Shown here: in pieces, positions 9,743 through 13,974 of the stretch | Layout: every line of letters starts with the position of its first letter | How positions within the stretch are numbered: position 1 is the stretch's first letter | Assembly (NCBI GenBank): GCA_937974415.1 | Contig: CALJXB010000242.1 | Coordinates: 1 to 13,974 of the forward strand | Direction: 5' to 3' | Origin: an uncultured Kiloniellales bacterium | GTDB taxonomy: Bacteria; Pseudomonadota; Alphaproteobacteria; Kiloniellales; JAKSDN01 | Length of the DNA stretch: 13,974 nucleotides | Notes under the pieces: model-generated | Database searches by the model: none | The model's input: the letters and a program-made list of their open reading frames with translations, nothing else | Told to the model about the DNA's origin: nothing | Translations under genes and position numbers: made by a program

Positions 9743-10150
9743 GTGTTAGACGTCTTGATTGTGGATGACGACCCGGAAATCCGCCGGGTCTTGCGTGACG
9801 CCCTGGAGCCTCTCGAATGTCGGGTCTCGGAAGCCGTCAATGGCCGCGAGGCATTGCCGCTGGTCGCGCGCCACGAACCCGATCTCATGATCGTCGACGT
9901 GCTGATGCCGGAGATGGACGGCCTCGAGACGATCAGGTATTTGCGTAGCGAAGGCCATCGCATGCCGATCATCGCCATGCCTGTCGGCAAATATTTGACG
10001 GCCGAGCGCTACAGCGAATTCGCCAAAAGCTTCGGCGCCGACGAGGTCCTCTTGAAGCCGTTTACCCAGGCCGACGTTCTGGAGGTTCTAGGCAGGGTGC
10101 TGGGTACAGGCGAACTGAACAGCGCCTCGGAGTCTTCCGCCGCCGGGTGA
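9743..10150 (+). CDS. Single-domain response regulator (CheY-like receiver)
   Basis: A 135-residue receiver domain with no output domain. The acidic pocket is Asp8-Asp9 (LIVDDDPEI), the phospho-acceptor Asp52 (MIVDVLMPEMDG), and the conserved Lys is Lys105 (LLKPF). The switch position, Ser/Thr in most receivers (IIAxS/T), is Pro80 here (IIAMPVGK), so phosphorylation-coupled switching may be altered. GTG at 9743 is chosen because GGGGGA lies about 9 bases upstream and MLDVLIVDDD is the normal receiver beginning; an upstream ATG at 9716 lacks a ribosome site. No histidine kinase is adjacent, so the partner is unknown. Such stand-alone receivers act by binding other proteins or passing phosphate on. 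A methyltransferase follows after 148 bases. Confidence 0.85.
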   Translation: MLDVLIVDDDPEIRRVLRDALEPLECRVSEAVNGREALPLVARHEPDLMIVDVLMPEMDGLETIRYLRSEGHRMPIIAMPVGKYLTAERYSEFAKSFGADEVLLKPFTQADVLEVLGRVLGTGELNSASESSAAG

Positions 10151-10298
10151 GGGTGGCCGGTGCCGCTTGCCCGGCGCTGCCGGCGTTTCCAGCTTCCTTG
10201 CCACCGGGACCCCTGCCATAGTCTTGGAGGCGTCCAATGGGCGGCGTCGCGGGCGCAAGCGCCACGGCAACGCCCTCGCTGGGAGAGGTCCACCGGCC

Positions 10299-11072
10299 AT
10301 GGCGAGCCAATATCCCGACGACTTCGTTGCCGGCATCGAATGGATGTGGGGCGAGGGCTTCCTATCGCCCGGCGGCCCGGAGGAGGTACGGGCTCTGCTG
10401 GAGGGCGTCGACCTGACCGGGTGCCGGGTCCTCGACGTGGGCTCCGGGCTCGGCGCGGTCGACCTTCTGCTGGTCGCCGAACACGGCGCCCGGGAGATCG
10501 TGGGGATCGAGGTCGAGCCCCAACTCGTCGCGCGTGCCCGACAAACGGTGGCCGGCGCAGGCCTGTCCGATCGCATTCGCTTCGAGGTGGTGCGCCCGGG
10601 GCCCTTTCCTTTTCCGGACGCGTCTTTCGATGTGGTCTTCAGCAAGGACTCGATGGTCCACATCCCCGACAAGCCGGCGCTCTACGGCGACGTGCTGCGG
10701 GCGCTCAAGCCCGGCGGCAGCTTCGTGGCCAGCGACTGGCTCTACGGTGGCGGGACGGAGATGTCGCAGACCATGACCGCCTGGCTGGAGATCGTCCACC
10801 TGGACTTCAAGATGGAGACGCCCGAGAACAGTGCCGAGGCGATGCGCCGGGCCGGCTTCGCCGACGTCGTGGTGCGCGACCGCAATTCCTGGTATCTGGC
10901 CCAAGTCCAGGACGAGATCGACTGCGTCAGCGGCGCCAACTTCGAGCGGGCGGTGGCGGCGCTGGGGCGGGAGACGGTGGAGCACCGGATCAAGTCTTCG
11001 AGCCTGAAGAAGGAGGTGGTCGCGCGCGGCGAGCTCAGGCCGTGCCATCTGCGGGGCCGCAAGCCCTCGTAA
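10299..11072 (+). CDS. SAM-dependent methyltransferase, phosphoethanolamine N-methyltransferase-like
   Basis: A class I methyltransferase of 257 residues. SAM motif I is VLDVGSGLG (44-52), the acidic end of strand beta2 is GIEVE, and FSKDSMVHIPDK is the motif IV/post-motif region. The start region (WMWGEGFLSPGGPEEV), FPDASFDVVFSKDS and the C-terminal part with HRIKSSSLKKEVVARGE resemble the Plasmodium and plant phosphoethanolamine N-methyltransferases, in which three methylations yield phosphocholine. Function by this resemblance is inference; another small-molecule substrate is possible. ATG at 10299 is chosen because GGGAGAGG lies about 10 bases upstream; the frame is open further 5', but that part is Arg/Gly-rich and unlike the family. 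It follows the response regulator on the same strand but with a 148-base gap. Confidence 0.8.
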   Translation: MASQYPDDFVAGIEWMWGEGFLSPGGPEEVRALLEGVDLTGCRVLDVGSGLGAVDLLLVAEHGAREIVGIEVEPQLVARARQTVAGAGLSDRIRFEVVRPGPFPFPDASFDVVFSKDSMVHIPDKPALYGDVLRALKPGGSFVASDWLYGGGTEMSQTMTAWLEIVHLDFKMETPENSAEAMRRAGFADVVVRDRNSWYLAQVQDEIDCVSGANFERAVAALGRETVEHRIKSSSLKKEVVARGELRPCHLRGRKPS

Positions 11073-11123
11073 CTGACATTGCGCTGGGCGATTTCCCGGT
11101 ATGTCATTGAACGCCGGCACCGC

Positions 11124-11152
11124 TTGACAGGCTGGAGGGGCTGGCGTACATC
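11124..11152 (+). promoter_or_regulatory. Sigma70 promoter of tRNA-Asp
   Basis: A perfect TTGACA (11124-11129), 17-base spacer, and TACATC (11147-11152). Transcription would start near 11159, giving a 5' leader of about 55 bases before the tRNA. Confidence 0.6.
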
Positions 11153-11189
11153 ACGGCGGCCCCCATGGCGCCGATGCTGACGGCCCGCG

Positions 11190-11213
11190 TCGGGGGTCTT
11201 TCGAGCCTCTTCA
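11190..11213 (+). repeat. Decayed partial copy of the tRNA-Val 3' end
   Basis: TCGGGGG-TCT-TTCGAGCC-T-CTTCA aligns to bases 8909-8928 of tRNA-Val (TCGGAGG-TTCGAGCC-CTTCA) with one substitution and two small insertions (3 and 1 bases). It abuts tRNA-Asp. It could be an att-like remnant or chance similarity to a T arm. Confidence 0.3.
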
Positions 11214-11291
11214 GGGGGTGTAGCTCAGTTTGGTTAGAGCGCTGGCCTGTCACGCCAGAGGTCGCGAGTTCAAGTCTCGTCACTCCCGCCA
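11214..11291 (+). tRNA. tRNA-Asp (anticodon GUC)
   Basis: A 78-base cloverleaf with encoded CCA. Acceptor GGGGGTG pairs with CACTCCC (one G-U). The anticodon stem CTGGC/GCCAG encloses CTGTCAC, with GTC at 11249-11251. The D loop is AGTTTGGTTA and the T loop TTCAAGT. The discriminator base is G. Confidence 0.97.
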
Positions 11292-11324
11292 TATTCTTCA
11301 GAGATAGTTAGATGAATATCCGGC

Positions 11325-11358
11325 CCGCAGCTCCCGCAGCTGCGGTGGGTACCGCAGC
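11325..11358. terminator. Overlapping alternative hairpins after tRNA-Asp
   Basis: CCGCAGCT (11325-11332) pairs with AGCTGCGG (11338-11345). The same right arm, as GCTGCGGT (11339-11346), can instead pair with ACCGCAGC (11351-11358). These two 8-bp stems exclude each other. The site lies between the tRNA and the end of a minus-strand operon, so it may be a bidirectional terminator; no T-run is present. Confidence 0.4.
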
Positions 11359-11444
11359 GTATGGCGCTACGAACTCTCCTGTCGCTGGATCAATGCACAA
11401 GGAATGAATTCAGGGCCGTCTAGGAAGGGGATCTTGCTCGGCCT

Positions 11445-11666
11445 TCACGACTCTGAAAGTGCGTTGCGCCATGCCGCCGATTTCTTGCACCGAGCGCAAA
11501 TTCGCTCGCCGGGCCAGGTGCTCATGAAGGGGTCGCGGCACATGAGGCAGTTGCGCACCTTTTCGTCATAGGTGCGAAACGAATGAGGCTTCTTGAAAGC
11601 GGTTAGGGTCACTTCGCCGTCTTCCTTGGCCACTTTAGAAAGGCCCTGGTCCGTGATCTTGCCCAT
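11445..11666 (-). CDS. Small putative zinc-ribbon protein, 73 residues
   Basis: The protein has a CxxC-x13-CxxC arrangement (Cys40, Cys43, Cys57, Cys60; CLMC and CARC), the pattern of a zinc ribbon or treble-clef knuckle. The 39-residue N-terminal part is polar and the end is basic. There are no membrane segments. The ATG overlaps the stop of the upstream gene as TGATG, and GAGGAG lies about 8 bases before it, so the two genes are translationally coupled. I do not recognise a named family; small zinc-ribbon proteins of this kind often bind nucleic acid or another protein. The zinc site is strongly suggested by the sequence; the function is unknown. Confidence 0.75.
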   Translation of the reverse strand: MGKITDQGLSKVAKEDGEVTLTAFKKPHSFRTYDEKVRNCLMCRDPFMSTWPGERICARCKKSAAWRNALSES

Positions 11667-11938
11667 CAGCCCGTCTCCTCGAAGAGATCGAGCTGCTTCG
11701 GCTCGAAGAGGTTGAGCGGACGCGGTCGGCGATAGCGGCGCACCTGCCGGGCAGCCAGTTCCAGGCCTCTCACTTGTTCGGCCTCGTCACTCAGCACGCG
11801 GCTTAACTCAATGGCTTCGTCCAAATGGCTCACTGCCATGCGCAGGCGCCAGTTGCGCATTTCGCGCGCCACGCGCTTGTACGTCAGTTTCGGCCGGAAG
11901 TGCGGGTCCCAGCCCGGGTGTCGGATGATGTCCGCCAT
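11666..11938 (-). CDS. Small helical protein with C-terminal QLDLF motif, 90 residues
   Basis: The family is not recognised. The first 20 residues are rich in His, Pro and aromatic residues (MADIIRHPGWDPHFRPKLTY). Residues 21-70 are predicted helical and strongly charged. The end is proline-containing and probably flexible, closing with LNLFEPKQLDLFEETG. Residues 82-86, QLDLF, match the bacterial beta-sliding-clamp-binding consensus QL[S/D]LF, and the preceding LNLF is a weaker echo. ATG at 11938 is chosen because AAAGGAGG (11943-11950 on the plus strand as CCTCCTTT) lies four bases upstream; an upstream in-frame GTG at 12019 lacks support. It is coupled to the zinc-ribbon gene downstream. 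The gene is well supported; clamp binding is inference. Confidence 0.75.
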   Translation of the reverse strand: MADIIRHPGWDPHFRPKLTYKRVAREMRNWRLRMAVSHLDEAIELSRVLSDEAEQVRGLELAARQVRRYRRPRPLNLFEPKQLDLFEETG

Positions 11939-12046
11939 CGGACCTCCTTTGACGGCTCGTTGGCCGTTTCCCCGGCACCGAGCGCCACCTTGCTGGAGCT
12001 GTCGCTGTCGCGCTGGCACGTCATGGGGTGCTCAACATGTGGAGCC

Positions 12047-12078
12047 GCCGTCTATACGGCGCATGTCCGGGACATGAA
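12047..12078 (-). promoter_or_regulatory. Possible promoter with operator-like palindrome for the small two-gene operon
   Basis: On the minus strand TATAGA (12056-12051) lies 16 bases after a weak TTCATG (12078-12073). Between them sits the perfect odd palindrome CATGTCC-G-GGACATG (12062-12076), and GCCGT-CTAT-ACGGC (12047-12060) overlaps the -10 box. The region separates divergent genes, so a repressor site is plausible. The boxes are weak. Confidence 0.3.
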
Positions 12079-12182
12079 GCTTTCTTAATCTTGCCGGGAA
12101 TTCATTCGTTCCTGCCGGGCCGGGCAGACAGCCTCGGCACAATCTTGCGTTTGCGCCAAGCGGTCGCGTCCCTTCTCACCGA

Positions 12183-12210
12183 TTGAAGAGCTGCTATCTT
12201 CTGCTTATAG
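12183..12210 (+). promoter_or_regulatory. Possible promoter of the GYD-domain gene
   Basis: TTGAAG (12183-12188), 16 bases, TTATAG (12205-12210), about 20 bases before the ATG. The match is moderate and the leader short. Confidence 0.25.
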
Positions 12211-12230
12211 GGCAAACAGGGAGGCAAGCC

Positions 12231-12524
12231 ATGTCGACATACATCATGCTGGCCAATTGGACCGACCAAGGGGCTCGGAATGTCAGAGACTCACCTAACC
12301 GCCTCGACGCGGCAAATAAGGCGCTGGAAGACGTGGGCGGCGAGTTCAGGTCGGTTTTCATGACCATGGGCGAATTCGACTTGGTCGGTGAGTACGAAGC
12401 GCCGGACGACGCCGTGGCAGCCAGGTTCGCACTGCAAGTCGGTCAGCTCGGGAACGTTCGGACTAGGACGCTGAAAGCGTTCCCCGAAACTGCCTACCGG
12501 GAGATCATCAACTCCCTCGGCTAG
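12231..12524 (+). CDS. GYD domain-containing protein
   Basis: A 97-residue product matching the GYD family of small alpha/beta proteins. It begins STYIMLANWTDQGARNV, followed by RLDAANKALEDVGG, then the family core TMGEFDLVGEYEAPDD (GxYD replaced by GEFD), and FALQVGQLGNVRTRTLKAF near the end. The fold is ferredoxin-like and related to small dimeric proteins; no enzymatic role is established. GGGAGG lies about 7 bases before the ATG at 12231, which gives the standard family start; the frame is open to 12183, but that part is not family-like. It diverges from the minus-strand small operon, with 292 bases between starts. The family call is good; the function is unknown. Confidence 0.88.
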   Translation: MSTYIMLANWTDQGARNVRDSPNRLDAANKALEDVGGEFRSVFMTMGEFDLVGEYEAPDDAVAARFALQVGQLGNVRTRTLKAFPETAYREIINSLG

Positions 12525-12689
12525 TGTTTGGCGGGCCAGAGTGGCTCCACCGTATTCGATCGCGAGGCAAGCCGACGCGCCAGTCCGGCGACATCGGCCG
12601 CTTGAGCAAATCTTCCGACCGCATTGATCCAACTCAATTCCCCCAACCGGCACGGCCGATACCCTGTGCCGCAAGGGAGATGTGTGAGG

Positions 12690-12893
12690 ATGACTTCATC
12701 GAAGATGGCGCGCACGGCACGCGAAGCCAAGCGCTGGCTTGAGGATCAAATCGTCGAGGAGGTGCCGGACGGCCTCGCCTTGTGCGAGTTCGGCTGCCGC
12801 AAGCTGCAATGCCGGATGGGCGAATGGGAGCACTGCGAGCGTCGGCTCAAGGATCTCGAAAGCCGCCGCCAGTGGGAAGCTGCCCATTCCTAG
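12690..12893 (+). CDS. Small four-cysteine hypothetical protein, 67 residues
   Basis: The product begins MTSSKMARTAREAKRWLEDQ and contains four cysteines in 18 residues (CEFGCRKLQCRMGEWEHC), spaced C-x3-C-x4-C-x7-C, which suggests a metal site or disulphides. The rest is charged and helical, without membrane segments or a signal peptide, so a cytoplasmic metal site is more likely. I recall similar short proteins in other alphaproteobacteria but cannot name the family. AAGGGAGA (12673-12680) lies upstream of the ATG at 12690; a second ATG at 12705 (MARTAREAK) is an alternative start. It follows the GYD gene after 165 bases and is followed by a strong hairpin, so it probably ends a transcript. 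Confidence 0.65.
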   Translation: MTSSKMARTAREAKRWLEDQIVEEVPDGLALCEFGCRKLQCRMGEWEHCERRLKDLESRRQWEAAHS

Positions 12894-12941
12894 CCGGGCC
12901 TAGGCGGCGCGTTCGCAACCTGTGCCTCGCGCCGAATGAAC

Positions 12942-12988
12942 GCGAAATGGCCGCGCCGGACATCGCCGCTCCCGGCGCGGCCATTCGC
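12942..12988 (+). terminator. Strong 17-bp stem terminator-like hairpin
   Basis: GCGAAATGGCCGCGCCGG (12942-12959) pairs with CCGGCGCGGCCATTCGC (12972-12988) over 17 base pairs with a single A bulge and a 12-base loop. TTAACTT follows. It starts 48 bases after the stop of the 67-residue gene. Confidence 0.6.
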
Positions 12989-12989
12989 T

Positions 12990-13022
12990 TAACTTCACGG
13001 GGTGGGGGCCCTAGTGAAGTTA
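12990..13022. repeat. Second inverted repeat, tandem to the preceding hairpin
   Basis: TAACTTCAC (12990-12998) pairs perfectly with GTGAAGTTA (13014-13022) around a 15-base G-rich loop. It begins two bases after the previous stem. It may be part of a bidirectional terminator or an unrelated element. Confidence 0.45.
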
Positions 13023-13103
13023 CTCTATCAACCGGCGAAGCAATCCAAAGTTCCCGAATATTCAGGCGATGTCTCGATCCATTCGGCGCCTCCGGGAAGC
13101 CGT

Positions 13104-13120
13104 CGGCCGGGTTCCGGCCG
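13104..13120 (-). terminator. Hairpin just past the oxygenase fragment
   Basis: CGGCCGG-GTT-CCGGCCG is a perfect 7-bp stem eight bases beyond the minus-strand stop at 13129. There is no T-run. It probably terminated the former oxygenase gene. Confidence 0.35.
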
Positions 13121-13128
13121 TGGTCGCC

Positions 13129-13431
13129 TTAGGTGCCTTCTGCTGAAATCTCGGCGTCCGGGACGGGCCCGTCGAAGCGGGCAACGAAGGCGGCCAGGTT
13201 GCGCCCGGCGTGAATGGGCCGCGGCGGCTCTCTACCGTCCGCAACGGTGCCTGCTAGCGGCGCGACGAGGGTGTCGTAGTCCGGGGTGGCGAAGTGGGCG
13301 ATCGAATAACGCTCGCGGCCGAGCGGCGGGTGCACCCGGTCTAGGGTCGAGCGATAGCGCCCGCCCGACCAGCATTCCATCATGTTGCCGAGGTCAATCG
13401 AAACCGCCAGGAAAAGCGCGTCCCGTTGCAT
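13129..13431 (-). pseudogene. C-terminal remnant of an isopenicillin N synthase-like 2OG-Fe(II) oxygenase
   Basis: The fragment (about 100 codons) carries the end of the double-stranded beta-helix fold: LGNMMECWSGGRYRSTL, then RERYSIAHFATPDYDTLVAPL. In intact relatives this is preceded by about 200 residues including the HxD iron ligands, which are absent here. The distal iron ligand, His in the family (STLHRV), is Asp31 (codon at 13339-13341), a single-base change from CAC to GAC. The Arg-x-Ser that binds 2-oxoglutarate (RYS) remains. Upstream of residue ~10 the frame runs into an AT-rich patch and a stop (TAG at 13462-13464). Loss of the N-terminal part and of a catalytic ligand both argue for a dead gene. 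Confidence 0.75.
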
Positions 13432-13500
13432 TTTGCGATAAAAATACGTGAAAACAGCATACTACATACTATTTCTAAGGTTTTAGACGAGATTGGTCTC
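13432..13500. other. AT-rich patch at the broken end of the oxygenase remnant
   Basis: Bases 13431-13500 contain 23 G or C in 70, against a clearly G+C-rich surrounding. It includes the perfect tandem pair CATACTA-CATACTA (13458-13471). At its right edge GGTCTCA (13495-13501) forms an inverted repeat with TGAGACC (13519-13525). It marks where the oxygenase gene lost its 5' part. Confidence 0.5.
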
Positions 13501-13659
13501 ACTCTCTCATTCGACGGATGAGACCGTGCCGACCGCACCGCGGGCGGCGCGCGGAAATCTCGTGCAACTGTGATGGCGGTCACTTGGCTTGGGGCCTGGA
13601 CGCGCCACATCAAGTTCAACGACATGCACATCGCCAAGCGACGAATGGGGACTGGGAAG

Positions 13660-13776
13660 ATGACAATACGCAGCATCAGCACCTTCACCATCGACTTGGC
13701 GGCCGTGGCGGCGGCCGTCGTGCTCGCGGCCCCTTTCATTGCCGTCATGATCACGCCGTTCCTGGGCGGCCTCTAG
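13660..13776 (+). CDS. Possible small membrane peptide, 38 residues
   Basis: The ATG at 13660 (MTIRSISTFTIDL) gives a 38-residue product whose residues 10-37 form one hydrophobic segment (Ala/Val-rich, ending ITPFLGGL), enough to span the membrane once. GGGGA lies about 8 bases before the start. The frame is open further upstream (to 13570), but that part lacks a clear ribosome site. No family is recognised. It could be a real short membrane protein or a chance frame; the hydrophobic pattern and ribosome site slightly favour real. Confidence 0.4.
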   Translation: MTIRSISTFTIDLAAVAAAVVLAAPFIAVMITPFLGGL

Positions 13777-13851
13777 GGTCTTCGGCGCGCCGCCGGGAGG
13801 CTCGCGTCGCACCTATCCACGGCACGACGGATCGCAGTCACCCGACGGTCT

Positions 13852-13974
13852 TCACCGCCCGACCTTTGCGGCCCGGCAGCGCGCTCCTCCCAACCGACGC
13901 AAGATGCGGCCGTCGATGGCGGCCAGGCCGAGGACGATGAGGCCCATGCCGGCGAGCTGCGGGGCCGAGAGCCG
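13852..13974 (-). CDS. EamA/DMT-type transporter (last 40 codons, start outside window)
   Basis: A minus-strand frame is open from the right edge of the window to a TGA at 13852-13854, giving 40 residues. They read LSAPQLAGMGLIVLGLAAID followed by GRILRRLGGARCR, which is the last transmembrane helix and basic cytoplasmic tail typical of EamA (drug/metabolite) transporters. Only this end is visible, so substrate and even the family rest on one helix. The direction converges on the small membrane peptide gene. Confidence 0.55.
   Translation of the reverse strand, partial: RLSAPQLAGMGLIVLGLAAIDGRILRRLGGARCRAAKVGR

Noticed and set aside
10160..11110. Plus-strand open frame of 316 codons overlapping the methyltransferase
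   Set aside because: Out of frame with the recognisable methyltransferase and strongly Arg/Gly-biased.
12521..12730. Minus-strand open frame of 69 codons between the GYD gene and the four-cysteine gene
   Set aside because: It covers the ribosome site and start of the better supported plus-strand gene and has no recognisable features.
13458..13471. Tandem CATACTA as a possible CRISPR-like or iteron array
   Set aside because: Only two copies of seven bases with no spacers or further repeats; no cas or rep gene in the window.
13380..13754. Minus-strand open frame of 124 codons opposite the small membrane peptide
   Set aside because: Composition changes abruptly along the frame as it crosses the AT-rich patch and the oxygenase remnant; no family features.

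Overview
The window (13,974 bases) is G+C-rich chromosomal DNA of an alphaproteobacterium. The evidence is the block tig, clpP, clpX, lon, hupB followed by a tRNA-Val, the GTG starts, and the protein sequences themselves. I cannot assign a genus; a Rhodospirillales-like lineage is my best guess.

Layout. (1) 1-1596 is the 3' part of a transketolase / pyruvate dehydrogenase E1-like gene that runs in from the left. (2) 1737-1821 is tRNA-Leu(UAG) with its own promoter. (3) 1922-8689 is a protein quality-control block, all on the plus strand: trigger factor (tig), ClpP peptidase, ClpX unfoldase, Lon protease, and the nucleoid protein HU. These genes work together: trigger factor meets nascent chains at the ribosome, ClpXP and Lon destroy misfolded or tagged proteins, and HU is a known Lon substrate in other bacteria. 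A heat-shock-type promoter precedes lon, and a perfect DnaA box lies between lon and hupB. (4) 8863-11291 is a 2.3-kb segment bounded by tRNA-Val(UAC) and tRNA-Asp(GUC). It holds a small minus-strand hypothetical gene, about 500 bases without a convincing gene, a single-domain response regulator with an atypical switch residue, and a methyltransferase resembling phosphoethanolamine N-methyltransferases. A decayed copy of the tRNA-Val 3' end lies just before tRNA-Asp, so this segment may be an old insertion.

(5) 11445-12893 is an accessory region of small genes. Two translationally coupled minus-strand genes encode a helical protein ending in a beta-clamp-binding-like QLDLF motif and a CxxC-CxxC zinc-ribbon protein. 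Divergent from them is a GYD-domain protein, followed by a 67-residue four-cysteine protein and two strong tandem hairpins. (6) 13129-13974 holds a decayed C-terminal fragment of a 2-oxoglutarate/Fe(II) oxygenase (metal-ligand His replaced by Asp, 5' end lost in an AT-rich patch), a possible 38-residue membrane peptide, and the last 40 codons of an EamA-type transporter running in from the right on the minus strand.

Most of the window is ordinary core genome. The least explained parts are the clamp-motif/zinc-ribbon pair and the tRNA-bounded segment. No CRISPR array, rRNA gene or intact transposase was seen.
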